NCBI GenBank assembly: GCA_946221025.1
Contig: CAMIMS010000010.1
Location: 1 to 46,209, forward strand
Source of the DNA: an uncultured Pseudoclavibacter sp.
Lineage (GTDB): Bacteria; Actinomycetota; Actinomycetes; Actinomycetales; Microbacteriaceae
Reading direction: 5' to 3'
DNA: 46,209 nt
Numbering within the stretch: the first letter of the stretch is position 1; the number at the start of each line of letters is the position of its first letter. The notes beneath the pieces are model-generated. The model ran no database searches. It worked only from the letters and a program-made list of their open reading frames with translations, and was not told the DNA's origin. The position numbers were made by a program, and so were the translations under genes. Below are positions 1-8,452 of this stretch, piece by piece.

Positions 1-586
1 CCTCGGCGCCGCCGTGAACACCGCCGGTGTGAAGGCCGGTCAGAGCGTCGCGGTGATCGGCTGCGGGGGTGTCGGATGCGCGGCAATCGCCGGGGCCAAG
101 CTCTCAAATGCCACGCGCATCATCGCCGTCGACGTGGATGAGCGAAAGCTTGAACTCGCCCGCGAATTCGGCGCGACCGATGTGATCAACGCGGCCGACA
201 CCGACCCGGTCGAACGCATCCGCGAACTGACCGACACCTTCGGTGCCGACGTCGTGATCGATGCGGTTGGCCGGCCCGAGACCTACAAGCAGGCGTTCTA
301 CGCGCGCGACCTCGCCGGAACCGTCGTGCTCGTTGGCGTGCCGAACCCGGAGTGGCAGATCGAGCTGCCCCTGGGTGACGTGTTCGGACGAGGTGGGGCG
401 CTGAAGTCGTCCTGGTACGGCGACTGCCTGCCCGAACGCGATTTCCCCATCTACGTCGACCTGTACGAACAGGGCCGGTTCCCGCTGGACAAGTTCGTAT
501 CTGAACGCATCCAGCTCGGAGAAGTCGAGGAGGCATTCTCAGCCATGAAGGACAGCGGCATTCTGCGATCGGTGGTGGTTCTGTGA
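1..586 (+). CDS. Zinc-type alcohol dehydrogenase, C-terminal part; probable S-(hydroxymethyl)mycothiol dehydrogenase
   Basis: The reading frame is open to the left edge, so only the NAD-binding C-terminal half (about 195 residues) is present. A Rossmann motif (VIGCGGVG) is followed by an acidic residue at the end of the second strand (AVDVDERK), which suggests NAD rather than NADP. The catalytic zinc-domain residues lie upstream of the window. The end of the gene overlaps the next gene by four bases (GTGA), so the two are translationally coupled. A class III-like dehydrogenase coupled to a metallo-beta-lactamase-fold hydrolase matches the actinobacterial mycothiol-dependent formaldehyde oxidation pair, in which S-hydroxymethylmycothiol is oxidised to S-formylmycothiol. 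The family is clear from sequence; the exact substrate is inferred from the neighbour and remains open, because another zinc alcohol dehydrogenase could look the same from this half. Confidence 0.75.
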   Translation, partial: LGAAVNTAGVKAGQSVAVIGCGGVGCAAIAGAKLSNATRIIAVDVDERKLELAREFGATDVINAADTDPVERIRELTDTFGADVVIDAVGRPETYKQAFYARDLAGTVVLVGVPNPEWQIELPLGDVFGRGGALKSSWYGDCLPERDFPIYVDLYEQGRFPLDKFVSERIQLGEVEEAFSAMKDSGILRSVVVL

Positions 587-1206
587 CCGCGCGAATCGAC
601 CGAATCGAAACCTCCGGCACGTTCTCCCTCGACGGAGGAACGTGGGAGGTCGACAACAACGTCTGGATCATTGGCGACGACGAGGAATGCATCGTTCTGG
701 ATGCGCCGCACGACGCCGACGCGATCGCGGAGGCAGTTGGAGAGCGTCGCCTGAAGGCCATCGTGTGCACGCACGCGCACGATGACCACGTGGCGAAGGC
801 ACCGGAGCTTCGCGAGAAGACCGGCGCGCCGATCTGGCTGCACCCGGCCGACGCTGAACTGTGGAGTCTCACGCACGAGAACGCGAAGCCCGACCGCGAC
901 CTTGGCGACGGCGACGAGATCGAGGTCGCCGGCACCACGCTCCGCGTGCTGCACACGCCCGGACACGCACCGGGCGCGGTGTGCCTGTACGCGCCCGAGC
1001 TCGATGTCGTGTTCACCGGCGACACGCTCTTCCAGGGCGGGCCGGGCGCCACGGGGCGCTCGTTCTCCGACTACCCGACGATCGTTCGCTCGATCCGCGA
1101 GCGCCTGTTCACGCTCCCGGAAGACACCGTCGTGCACACCGGTCACGGTGACTCGACGACGATTCGCGACGAGCTCGGCAACGTGCCGGACGAGAAGCCG
1201 GAATAG
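583..1206 (+). CDS. MBL-fold metallo-hydrolase (glyoxalase II-like), candidate S-formylmycothiol hydrolase
   Basis: This 207-residue protein has the metallo-beta-lactamase signature HxHxDH at residues 64-69 (THAHDDH), a second metal-binding His in HTPGHAPG, the bridging Asp in FTGDTLF and a late His in HTGHGD. The length and motif spacing fit a glyoxalase II-like thioesterase that binds two metal ions. The start is a GTG that overlaps the stop of the upstream dehydrogenase gene in the string GTGA, so no separate ribosome site is needed. Because of that coupling the likely job is hydrolysis of the thioester made by the dehydrogenase (formyl-mycothiol to formate and mycothiol). The fold is seen in the sequence; the substrate is inferred. 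Confidence 0.8.
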   Translation: MTARIDRIETSGTFSLDGGTWEVDNNVWIIGDDEECIVLDAPHDADAIAEAVGERRLKAIVCTHAHDDHVAKAPELREKTGAPIWLHPADAELWSLTHENAKPDRDLGDGDEIEVAGTTLRVLHTPGHAPGAVCLYAPELDVVFTGDTLFQGGPGATGRSFSDYPTIVRSIRERLFTLPEDTVVHTGHGDSTTIRDELGNVPDEKPE

Positions 1207-1223
1207 CAGCCCGGCATCCAATC

Positions 1224-1262
1224 GATCGGGGCAGGTTCGCGCGCGGCGAGCCTGCCCCGATC
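1224..1262. terminator. Bidirectional hairpin terminator between convergent genes
   Basis: A 17-base stem (1224-1240 with 1246-1262) has one G-T mismatch and a five-base GCGCG loop. It lies between the stop of the MBL hydrolase and the stop of the P-type ATPase gene on the other strand, which is where a shared terminator would be expected. The tail after it is only weakly T-rich. Confidence 0.75.
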
Positions 1263-1279
1263 AGTTTGTGACGTCGTGG

Positions 1280-3847
1280 TTATGCGGCCTTCTTCGCGTG
1301 CGGTTGGGCCTGCGCTTCAGCGGCCGTCGCCGCTTCGAATCGCGCGCGATCGCGGTGCGACTCGTGCCCGGCGGCGTGGTGGTGCCGGTGGATGCGGAAG
1401 TGAATCTCGATGGCGATCATTCCTGCAAGGCCGATTCCAAGCGCCCACCACAGCAGCGGCCCCTCGGGCACCTGGAACGCGAAGAAGTCGGAGACGTACG
1501 GCAGCGTCATCACGGCGACCATCCCGAGGTAGCAGGCGCCGAGCAGCATCCAGCGCCACCAGTTCAGGGGCCTTGCGAGCACGTTCAGCACCCACAGGGC
1601 GATGATGCCGAGGGTGATGCACGAGGCAGTGCGCATCGTGTCGGCGTCGACACCCCACGAGCGGGAAAGCACATTGATAGCGAGAATCGCCGTCGTCACG
1701 ATCGCGCCCGATGGCAGCGCGAACCAGAGCGCGCGCGACATGAACCCGGGCACGTACCGGCGCGGATTCGGGATGAGCGCAAGGATGAAGCCCGGCAGCC
1801 CAATCGTGAGGCCGTCGAGCGCCGAGAGCTGACGCGGCAGGAACGGGAAGCCCCACAGGAGCGCACCGAACAGCACCGCAATGAACAGCGAGTACGCGGT
1901 CTTCGACAGGAACAGCATCGAGACCCGCTCGACATTCGCGATGACCTGTCGACCCTCACGCACCACGTGCGGAAGGTGCGAGAACTTGCCGTCAAGCAGC
2001 ACGATGCGGCTGACAGCGCGAGTGGCGGGCGCACCGTTACCCATGGCGATGCCGAGGTCAGCGTCTTTCAGGGCGAGCACGTCGTTCACACCGTCACCGG
2101 TCATGGCGACCACGTGATCGCGGGCCTTCAGCGCCTTCACCATCGAGCGCTTCTGCTCTGGGGTGACGCGGCCGAAGACGCGGTGCTCATCCATCACCCG
2201 GGCGAGCTCATCCTCGTCTTCAGGGAGGTTTCGGGCATCGAATCCGTCACCCTCGGCGATGCCGACGTCTTCGGCGACCTTCGACACGGTGCGCGGGTCG
2301 TCACCGGAAATGACGCGCATATCCACGCCCTGCTCCCGGAAGTACCGCACGGTGTCGGCGGCATCGTCGCGGATGTGCTCCTGCAGGGTGATGACCGCCA
2401 CCGCGTCGAGTGCGGGCGGAAGCTCTTCGGCGTTCGCCTCGGCTTCGGTGAGCTCGTGCGGCGTGAACGCGAGCATCAGCGCGCGCGAGCCGGCGTTGGC
2501 GGCTTCACGCGCGGCCTTGACGAACCGGCGGTCGCGCTTAGATGCGTCACCGATCACGATGTCGGGAGCACCGAGCACCCAGGTGCCCCGAGCGGGCCCG
2601 GTTGCAAAGCTCATCGCGCTCCACTTGCGGGCGGAGTTGAACACGATCTGCCGGGTCGGCTCCGGCGCGGAAACCTCCTCGCACGCGTCCGCGAGCGCCT
2701 TGGCCGACGCGTTCGCGTTCTCATCCGCGCTCATTGCCGCGAGCGCGTGACGGAGTCCTTCGGGCTCGTCTTCGCCGCGGGTGTCGATCGCGTCGAACCC
2801 GATCGTGCCGTCGGTGAGGGTTCCGGTCTTGTCGAAGCAGATCACATCCACTCGTGCGAGGCCCTCGACCGCGGGCAGTTCCTGCACAAGCACCTGCTGA
2901 CGAGACAGCTTCACCGCGCCGACGGCGAATGCGACGCTCGTCATGAGCACGAGCCCGAGCGGCACCATGGCAATTGCCGCAGCGATAGCCCCGACGCTCG
3001 CTTCGCGCCATCGGCCCGTCGTGAGCGCTTCTTCCCATCCGCCGACCGTCTGCATCTGCCCGTTCACGACGATGAGCAGCACCGGCGCGAGCATGAGCGC
3101 GATCCAGCGCAGGATCCGGTTCAGTCCCGTGCGAATCTCCGAGTCAACGAGCGAGAAGCGCTTTGCCTCAACGGTGAGCTTGGCGGCGAATGTCTCCGGG
3201 CCGACCTTGGTGACCTGGGCCAAGCCGTGCCCAGAGATGACCGAGGATCCGGCAAGCACCGGCATGCCCGCATCCTTCTCGACGGGGTCGGACTCGCCGG
3301 TGAGCATGGCTTCGTCGAGCGCGAGGCCGGTGCCCGAGAGCACTTCAGCGTCGGCCGGAACCTGGTCGCCGGCTTGCAGGGCGATGACATCGCCGAGCAC
3401 GACGTCTTCGCGGTCGATCTCGCTGCGTTCACCATCGCGCACGACGACGGCGCGGGGAGCATTCAGCAACGCGAGCTCGTCGAGGGATTTCTTCGCGCGG
3501 TATTCCTGGGCGACACCGATGATCGCGTTTGCGACCGCCGAGAAGCCGAAGAGCGCATCCTTCCACTCCCCCACCAGGAGCAGCAGCAGGAAGCTCGTGA
3601 ACACGATCCCGTTGAAGAGCGTGAACACGTTCGAGCGGAGGATGCTCCACAGGCTTCGGCTCGTGTCATCGGGCATCCGGTTGATTTCGCCGCGTTCGAC
3701 GCGGTCGTTCACTTCGGCGCTCGTGAGTCCAGAACGGGCGAGCTCGTTCGACGCATCGGCGTCGCGCGTCTGGGGGTCAGGAATGTAGGCGCTGCTTCCG
3801 GCATCGCTCGACGGTGTTGCGAACGCGGGTGTCGGGTCGGTGCTCAT
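1280..3847 (-). CDS. Cation-transporting P-type ATPase (CtpE-like)
   Basis: This 855-residue membrane pump has the actuator motif LTGESDPVEKD, the phosphorylation motif DKTGTLT with the phosphorylated Asp at about residue 339, and the hinge motif TGDGVND near residue 584. Hydrophobic helices flank these: two before the actuator domain, two before the DKTGT site and about six at the C-terminus. The overall layout resembles the actinobacterial CtpE group, reported as a calcium pump in mycobacteria; the ion here is inferred. The tail is His- and Ala/Lys-rich. The frame is open for about 100 codons further upstream, but that extension has an atypical Arg/Ser/Pro-rich composition and runs into the upstream gene, so the ATG at 3847 was chosen. 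The upstream gene ends ten bases away, so it is probably the last gene of the his-sseB unit. Confidence 0.85.
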   Translation of the reverse strand: MSTDPTPAFATPSSDAGSSAYIPDPQTRDADASNELARSGLTSAEVNDRVERGEINRMPDDTSRSLWSILRSNVFTLFNGIVFTSFLLLLLVGEWKDALFGFSAVANAIIGVAQEYRAKKSLDELALLNAPRAVVVRDGERSEIDREDVVLGDVIALQAGDQVPADAEVLSGTGLALDEAMLTGESDPVEKDAGMPVLAGSSVISGHGLAQVTKVGPETFAAKLTVEAKRFSLVDSEIRTGLNRILRWIALMLAPVLLIVVNGQMQTVGGWEEALTTGRWREASVGAIAAAIAMVPLGLVLMTSVAFAVGAVKLSRQQVLVQELPAVEGLARVDVICFDKTGTLTDGTIGFDAIDTRGEDEPEGLRHALAAMSADENANASAKALADACEEVSAPEPTRQIVFNSARKWSAMSFATGPARGTWVLGAPDIVIGDASKRDRRFVKAAREAANAGSRALMLAFTPHELTEAEANAEELPPALDAVAVITLQEHIRDDAADTVRYFREQGVDMRVISGDDPRTVSKVAEDVGIAEGDGFDARNLPEDEDELARVMDEHRVFGRVTPEQKRSMVKALKARDHVVAMTGDGVNDVLALKDADLGIAMGNGAPATRAVSRIVLLDGKFSHLPHVVREGRQVIANVERVSMLFLSKTAYSLFIAVLFGALLWGFPFLPRQLSALDGLTIGLPGFILALIPNPRRYVPGFMSRALWFALPSGAIVTTAILAINVLSRSWGVDADTMRTASCITLGIIALWVLNVLARPLNWWRWMLLGACYLGMVAVMTLPYVSDFFAFQVPEGPLLWWALGIGLAGMIAIEIHFRIHRHHHAAGHESHRDRARFEAATAAEAQAQPHAKKAA

Positions 3848-3857
3848 CGGCGTAATC

Positions 3858-4751
3858 CTAGGAGTCGCGTCGACCCGACCGCCATCGACGGAACAGGCCT
3901 TTCGGTCGGGTGGTTCGGACGTTGTCGCCCACTGTGGCCCGGGTCGACTCACGTGACGATTCGCGGGCCGGAGAGATCGTGAGGGTGAGCGAATCGACTC
4001 GGGCGATGAGTTCGGCGGATGCGGACAGGGCGCCCGCGACTGCTTCTGTGAGACGAGCGATCGCCTCCGGCTCGTGCTCGGTGGCGGTGACGACGATGCG
4101 CACTTCTTCGTTCGTGAGCGTTCCGGGGGCGGATGCGGGTTGTAGCGCGACCTCGGCAATGCCGGCGACACCGCTAAGCGCCTCGCCGAGCGCGCTCGCT
4201 ACGGTGGGGTCGGTCCAGGGCGGCGTCCAGGGCACGTTAAGCCCGATCGCGTGAACGGCGGGCCGGCGGAGTGCGAATTCGGTGTCGCTGCCCGGATCGA
4301 CGACGACGAGGTCGGTGCCGGAATCGAGCGCGGCAACGACGGCTCGGCGCATCTCGACCGGTGTGGGACGGGCGGTCTCGTTCCATGCCTGCATCGCTGC
4401 CACATTCGTGAACACCGGGAGCACGGGCCGTGAGTCCGGTGCCGCGACGGTGACGATCGACAGATCGGCGCGCTTATCGACGGTCGCGCCGCTCGCGGTC
4501 GTACCGGCCTCACCCAGCTCGGCAATGAGCGGAATGAGCACGCGGCATTCACGAAGCGCGTCCACGACGGGTTCGGGATCGGTGCGTCCACCATTGATGA
4601 ACGTCGCCATCGCCTCTGCGTACGCGGTCGGGGTCGTGCCGTCGTCGCCCGCGAATGGCTGCGGGCTCAGCGTTCGGCCGCGCCATGGGCGTCCGGCCGA
4701 GTCCGCGGGCTCGGGTCGGTCGTCGTGATGGGGCGTGACGTGCTCGCTCAC
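3858..4751 (-). CDS. SseB family protein
   Basis: The 297-residue product matches the SseB-type fold often found next to hisA in actinobacteria. It has segments such as VLIPLIAELGE and LPVFTNVAAMQAW, followed by the characteristic VVVDPGSD stretch. The first 40 residues are polar and low in complexity. There is no signal peptide or membrane segment, so it should be cytoplasmic. It starts 15 bases after hisA and ends ten bases before the P-type ATPase gene, so the three are probably co-transcribed. The biochemical role of these chromosomal SseB-like proteins is not established; the name comes from an unrelated-context enhancer protein and should not be read as a virulence function. Confidence 0.75.
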   Translation of the reverse strand: MSEHVTPHHDDRPEPADSAGRPWRGRTLSPQPFAGDDGTTPTAYAEAMATFINGGRTDPEPVVDALRECRVLIPLIAELGEAGTTASGATVDKRADLSIVTVAAPDSRPVLPVFTNVAAMQAWNETARPTPVEMRRAVVAALDSGTDLVVVDPGSDTEFALRRPAVHAIGLNVPWTPPWTDPTVASALGEALSGVAGIAEVALQPASAPGTLTNEEVRIVVTATEHEPEAIARLTEAVAGALSASAELIARVDSLTLTISPARESSRESTRATVGDNVRTTRPKGLFRRWRSGRRDS

Positions 4752-4766
4752 AGTTCGCGCGCCCGG

Positions 4767-5510
4767 TTAGCCCGCGACGCCCAGTGCTTCGCGGAGCGTG
4801 AAGGCGCCGGAGTAGAGCGCTTTGCCGATGATGGCGCCTTCAACGCCCGCTGGCACGAGCGAACGAATCGCGGCTATGTCGTCGAGCGATGAAACGCCTC
4901 CGGATGCGATCACGGGCTTTTCGGTGCGGGAGGCAACCTGCCTAAGGAGTTCCAGGTTCGGGCCCTTGAGCGTGCCGTCTTTGGTGACGTCGGTCACCAC
5001 GTATCGGCTGCATCCGGCCTCTTCGAGGCGGTCGAGCACCTCGAAGAGCTCTCCGCCCTCCTGCGTCCACCCGCGGGCCGCGAGGCGCGTGCCGCGCACG
5101 TCGAGCCCGACCGCGACGAGGTCGCCGTGACGCTCGATGACCGAAGCTGTCCACTCCGGGTTCTCGAGCGCAGCCGTGCCGAGGTTGATGCGCTGCACGC
5201 CCGCGGCAACCGCGTGCTCGAGCGAGGCGTCATCACGGATGCCGCCGGAAAGCTCGATCTTCACGTTTGGCAGCGCCTCAATCACGCGAGCGATCGCGTC
5301 GCGGTTATCGCCTCGACCGAATGCCGCGTCGAGGTCGACGAGGTGAATCCACTCGGCACCCTGCTCGGCCCAGTCGAGCGCGGCGTCCACCGGGTCGCCG
5401 TAGGAGGTCGCCGAGTCTGCCTCTCCCTGCACGAGGCGAACTGCTTTTCCATCGGCCACGTCAACCGCGGGAAAGAGAACGAGGCGATCTGTGGACGTCG
5501 TTTCGGTCAT
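4767..5510 (-). CDS. priA: HisA/PriA phosphoribosyl isomerase
   Basis: This 247-residue TIM-barrel isomerase of histidine biosynthesis converts ProFAR to PRFAR. The general acid/base Asp pair is visible at FPAVDVADGK (Asp17) and in VTDVTKDGTLKGPN. The phosphate-binding segments LSGGIRD and IASGGVSS are intact. In actinobacteria this enzyme (PriA) commonly also performs the TrpF reaction of tryptophan synthesis, because a separate trpF is absent; that dual role is inferred from lineage and could be refuted by finding trpF elsewhere. The start is supported by a GAAGGA ribosome site upstream. hisH ends 54 bases before it and the sseB-like gene follows after 15 bases. Confidence 0.93.
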   Translation of the reverse strand: MTETTSTDRLVLFPAVDVADGKAVRLVQGEADSATSYGDPVDAALDWAEQGAEWIHLVDLDAAFGRGDNRDAIARVIEALPNVKIELSGGIRDDASLEHAVAAGVQRINLGTAALENPEWTASVIERHGDLVAVGLDVRGTRLAARGWTQEGGELFEVLDRLEEAGCSRYVVTDVTKDGTLKGPNLELLRQVASRTEKPVIASGGVSSLDDIAAIRSLVPAGVEGAIIGKALYSGAFTLREALGVAG

Positions 5511-5564
5511 GGGGTTCCTTCGTTGGTCTGGAGCGACGATTCGTGCGGCGCTGAGCGGGTCGGG

Positions 5565-6197
5565 CTACGCGAGGGTGCGCACCCAGTTCTCGAGCAGGTG
5601 CAACCCTGCGTCTCCGGATTTCTCCGGGTGGAACTGCGTGGCTGAGAGCGGTCCGTTCTCGGCGGCAGCGAGGAATCGCTCACCGTATGTCGCCCAGGCA
5701 CGGTGAATGGGCCTGGCGTTGGGATGGGGTGTGAGGTCGAGGTCGGTGGCGGCATAGGAGTGCACGAAGTAGAACCGCGCCCCCTGAAGGCCCTCGAACA
5801 GGCTCGAGTCGTCATCGGATTCGACGGTGCTCCAGCCGATGTGCGGAAGCAGCGGAGCGTCGAGCTTTCGGACCGCTCCCGGCCATTCACCGAGGCCTTC
5901 GGTGGCTTCGCCCGATTCGTGCCCCTCCTCGAACATGATTTGCATGCCGACGCAGATTCCAAGCACGGCTCGCCCGCCCGCGAGGCGGCGTCCGATTGTC
6001 TCTCCCACGCGCTGCGATTCGGCGGCGCGCATGACGCGCTCGAACGAGCCCACGCCCGGGATGAGCAGCCCGTCGGCGTTCGCGGCGGCTTGCCGGTCTC
6101 CGGTCAGCTGAACGCTCGCGCCAACGCGCTGCAGCGCCTTCACGGCGGAGTGAACGTTGCCGGAGCCGTAGTCGAGAACGACCACGTTCGGGCTCAC
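5565..6197 (-). CDS. hisH: Imidazole glycerol phosphate synthase, glutamine amidotransferase subunit
   Basis: The 210-residue class I glutaminase supplies ammonia to HisF for imidazole-glycerol-phosphate formation. The nucleophile Cys82 lies in LGICVGMQ, and the His/Glu pair of the triad is in TQFHPEKSGD (about residues 190 and 192). The oxyanion region PGVGSF is present. The GTG start overlaps the hisB stop by four bases, which indicates coupled translation. The partner hisF is not in this window, so the cyclase subunit must be encoded elsewhere in the genome. Confidence 0.93.
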   Translation of the reverse strand: MSPNVVVLDYGSGNVHSAVKALQRVGASVQLTGDRQAAANADGLLIPGVGSFERVMRAAESQRVGETIGRRLAGGRAVLGICVGMQIMFEEGHESGEATEGLGEWPGAVRKLDAPLLPHIGWSTVESDDDSSLFEGLQGARFYFVHSYAATDLDLTPHPNARPIHRAWATYGERFLAAAENGPLSATQFHPEKSGDAGLHLLENWVRTLA

Positions 6198-6844
6198 AGA
6201 GCGCCCTTCGTTGAGGGGATGCCGTCGACATCGGGGTCGCGCCGAACCGCGAGTCGGAACGCGCGAGCAAATGCCTTGAACTGAGCCTCGGCAATGTGGT
6301 GCGGGTCGCGGCCGCGGATGAGGTCAATGTGCACGGTGAGGCGAGCGTTGAACGCGATCGCCTCGAAGCAGTGCCGCACCATCGACCCGGTGAAATGCCC
6401 GCCGATCAGGTGGTGCGCGAACGCATCCGACTCACCTTCGTGCACGAGGAAGGGGCGGCCCGAGCAGTCGACAACCGCGCGAGCGAGGGCTTCGTCGAGC
6501 GGGCACATGGCGTCACCGAATCGGGCGATACCGCGCTTGTCGCCGAGCGCTTCGCGGATCGCTTCGCCAAGGCAAATGGCGGTGTCTTCAACCGTGTGGT
6601 GCACGTCAATGTGCGTATCGCCCGTTGCTCGTACAGTCAGGTCGCAAAGGGAGTGCTTGGCGAATGCGGTGAGCATGTGATCGAAGAATGGCACGCCCGT
6701 TTCGATATCGCCCTTGCCGGAGCCGTCGAGGTCGATGCGGAGCGTGACGTCTGACTCGCTCGTGGTTCGGCGGATCTCTGCGACGCGGCGTTCCTGCTCG
6801 CCGGTTCGCGGCTCGAGGCCGGCCTCGGATTCGGGGATGGGCAT
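6194..6844 (-). CDS. hisB: Imidazoleglycerol-phosphate dehydratase
   Basis: The 216-residue product is a single-function HisB (no fused phosphatase), the usual actinobacterial form. The two manganese-binding repeats are visible: HHTVED with the preceding FFDHML, and HHLIGGH with the later DPHHIAEAQFKAFARAF. It opens with about 20 residues before the family core (AEIRRTTSES); no strong ribosome site is seen upstream of the ATG at 6844, so the exact start is slightly uncertain. It follows hisC by nine bases and overlaps hisH by four, consistent with one operon. Confidence 0.93.
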   Translation of the reverse strand: MPIPESEAGLEPRTGEQERRVAEIRRTTSESDVTLRIDLDGSGKGDIETGVPFFDHMLTAFAKHSLCDLTVRATGDTHIDVHHTVEDTAICLGEAIREALGDKRGIARFGDAMCPLDEALARAVVDCSGRPFLVHEGESDAFAHHLIGGHFTGSMVRHCFEAIAFNARLTVHIDLIRGRDPHHIAEAQFKAFARAFRLAVRRDPDVDGIPSTKGAL

Positions 6845-6853
6845 GGCCAGAGT

Positions 6854-7978
6854 TTAGTTGGCACTCGTCGTGGCTGGATGAGCGGGACGACCTTCGCCTG
6901 CCTGCGGCGTGAGGTCGGCGATGGCTTCGAGCACCGCTGTCGTCTCCGCTTGGGTGCCGGCACTGATGCGAAGCGAGTTCGGGATGCCCACATCGCGAAC
7001 GAGAATGTCGCGGGCCAAGAGATCACGAAACATTCCCGAGGGATCCGCGAAGCCGCCCGCGAGCACGAAGTTCGCGAAGCTCGGGACGGGCTCGTAGCCA
7101 AGTTCCTGCAAGCCGGCTTCGAGCCGCTGCGCCTCGGCGCGGATCGCCTCGACCTGGGCGAGCATCACGTCAGCGTGCTCGAGCGCGGCGCACGCTGCCG
7201 CCTGCGTGAGGGCCGAGAGGTGATAGGGAAGCCGTACCAGGCGAACCGCTTCGGTCACCGCCCGGTCGGCGGCGAAGTACCCGAGCCTTGCCCCCGCAAA
7301 TGCGAACGCCTTGCTCATCGTGCGAGAGACGACCAGTCGGGGTCGTCCGGGCAGGAGTTCAAGGGCCGAGGGCGTGCCCGGGGGCATGAACTCGGCGTAG
7401 GCCTCGTCGACAATCACGAGCCCTTCGGTCGCCTCGTATGCGGCGGCGATGGTCTCCAGGGGCACGATGGTGCCGGTCGGGTTATTCGGTGTGCAGAACA
7501 TCACCACGTGCGGCTGCTCGCGTTCGATCGCGCGAACAGCCGTCTCTGGGGAGATCTCGTAACCGGGGTCGCGTTCCGCGGTGACCCATGCAGACGACAC
7601 ACCGCGCACGAGGATCGAGTGCATCGAGTACGTGGGTGGGAACCCGAGCACGGTTCTGCCGGGACCGGCGAACGCCTGCAGCAGTTGCTGCAGCACCTCA
7701 TTCGACCCGTTCGCGGCCCAAATCTGCTCGGGATCCAAGCCGTGACCGAGGTATGCCGCCAGGTGTTCGCGTAACTCGACAAACTCCCGATCGGGATAGC
7801 GGTTCAGGCCACGGATTTGCTTCGCGAGCGAGGCCACGACCGCATCCGCAACGTCGTCGGGAACTCCATAGGGGCTCTCGTTGACATTGACCGCGATCGC
7901 GACCGGATCCATCGGAGCACCGTACGGCTCTTGCCCTCGCAGCTCGTCGCGGATGGGAAGGTCGTCGAGCGAGGTCAT
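6854..7978 (-). CDS. hisC: Histidinol-phosphate aminotransferase
   Basis: This 374-residue fold-type I PLP enzyme makes histidinol phosphate from imidazole acetol phosphate and glutamate. The PLP lysine is at about residue 223 in SRTMSKAFAFAGARLGY. Other hallmarks are NVNESPYG near the N-terminus, AANGSNEVL for cofactor phosphate binding, CTPNNPTGT, and VIVDEAYAEF with the pyridine-nitrogen Asp. It heads the visible his cluster. hisD, which usually precedes hisC in actinobacteria, is missing here; instead a LysM protein gene ends 34 bases upstream, so hisC either has a promoter in that short gap or depends on read-through. Confidence 0.94.
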   Translation of the reverse strand: MTSLDDLPIRDELRGQEPYGAPMDPVAIAVNVNESPYGVPDDVADAVVASLAKQIRGLNRYPDREFVELREHLAAYLGHGLDPEQIWAANGSNEVLQQLLQAFAGPGRTVLGFPPTYSMHSILVRGVSSAWVTAERDPGYEISPETAVRAIEREQPHVVMFCTPNNPTGTIVPLETIAAAYEATEGLVIVDEAYAEFMPPGTPSALELLPGRPRLVVSRTMSKAFAFAGARLGYFAADRAVTEAVRLVRLPYHLSALTQAAACAALEHADVMLAQVEAIRAEAQRLEAGLQELGYEPVPSFANFVLAGGFADPSGMFRDLLARDILVRDVGIPNSLRISAGTQAETTAVLEAIADLTPQAGEGRPAHPATTSAN

Positions 7979-8012
7979 GGCCCGAAGTGTAGTGACGCTG
8001 CAGCTCGCGCGA

Positions 8013-8378
8013 TTAGTGATTCGGCAGCAGCAATTGCTGCCCGGGGGCTACCTTCGGCTCGGCGAGGTTGTTGATGCGCATGATCTCATCGACCACATCG
8101 CGAACATCGCGGCCGTCGGCGTGCTCTTCGGCGATGCTCCACAGCGACTCGCCCCCGGTGACCGTGACCGACTGGAGAGGCTGCGCCTCTTCCTGCGAGG
8201 CATCGGCCGTCGCAGGCGAAAGGCTTGCGAACACGATGCCGAGGGCAATGGGCGCTGCAAGGAGCCCACCGATGACCCGGCGACCACGCGGCGTAAGGCG
8301 CAGACGCGGTGATGCCTGCGGACCGGCAACGACCGCAGCCTCAATCGAACGGGCGTTCCTGCTCGACGTGTGCTGCAT
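8013..8378 (-). CDS. LysM-domain membrane protein divergent from lexA; candidate SOS cell-division inhibitor (DivS/Rv2719c-like)
   Basis: The 121-residue protein has a basic cytoplasmic N-terminus, one membrane segment at about residues 35-53 and an external LysM domain (about 70-119, with GGESLWSIAEEHADG and the end motif APGQQLLLPN). The start at 8378 has a strong ribosome site (GAGGAGG). A small single-pass LysM protein divergent from lexA matches Rv2719c (ChiZ) of Mycobacterium tuberculosis and DivS of Corynebacterium glutamicum, both DNA-damage-induced inhibitors of division. The identity is inferred from architecture and position, because the sequence outside LysM is poorly conserved. 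A LexA-type box lies 34 bases upstream of the start and a PafBC-like promoter motif lies further up, which supports damage control. Confidence 0.75.
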   Translation of the reverse strand: MQHTSSRNARSIEAAVVAGPQASPRLRLTPRGRRVIGGLLAAPIALGIVFASLSPATADASQEEAQPLQSVTVTGGESLWSIAEEHADGRDVRDVVDEIMRINNLAEPKVAPGQQLLLPNH

Positions 8379-8411
8379 GATGCATTCCTCCTCGGTTCGC
8401 GATCGAATCTC

Positions 8412-8427
8412 TCGAACGCGTGTTCCA
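8412..8427. promoter_or_regulatory. SOS box (LexA operator) in the lexA / LysM intergenic region
   Basis: TCGAACGCGTGTTCCA matches the Gram-positive consensus TCGAAC-N4-GTTCGA at 11 of 12 defined positions. It is 34 bases upstream of the LysM gene and 195 bases upstream of lexA, so it is best placed to control the LysM gene directly and may also autoregulate lexA. Confidence 0.75.
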
Positions 8428-8436
8428 AACGTACAT

Positions 8437-8452
8437 TCGAATCGTGATTCAA
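8437..8452. promoter_or_regulatory. Possible second, weaker SOS-like box
   Basis: TCGAATCGTGATTCAA is an imperfect palindrome that keeps the TCGAA/TTC spacing of the LexA operator but deviates at three of the twelve defined positions. Its start lies 25 bases from that of the stronger box. Confidence 0.35.

Noticed and set aside
782..3982. A very long open frame (over 1000 codons) on the plus strand across the P-type ATPase gene
   Set aside because: It is antisense to a well-conserved ATPase, its translation is Arg/His/Glu-rich without any domain, and such frames are a by-product of high third-position GC.
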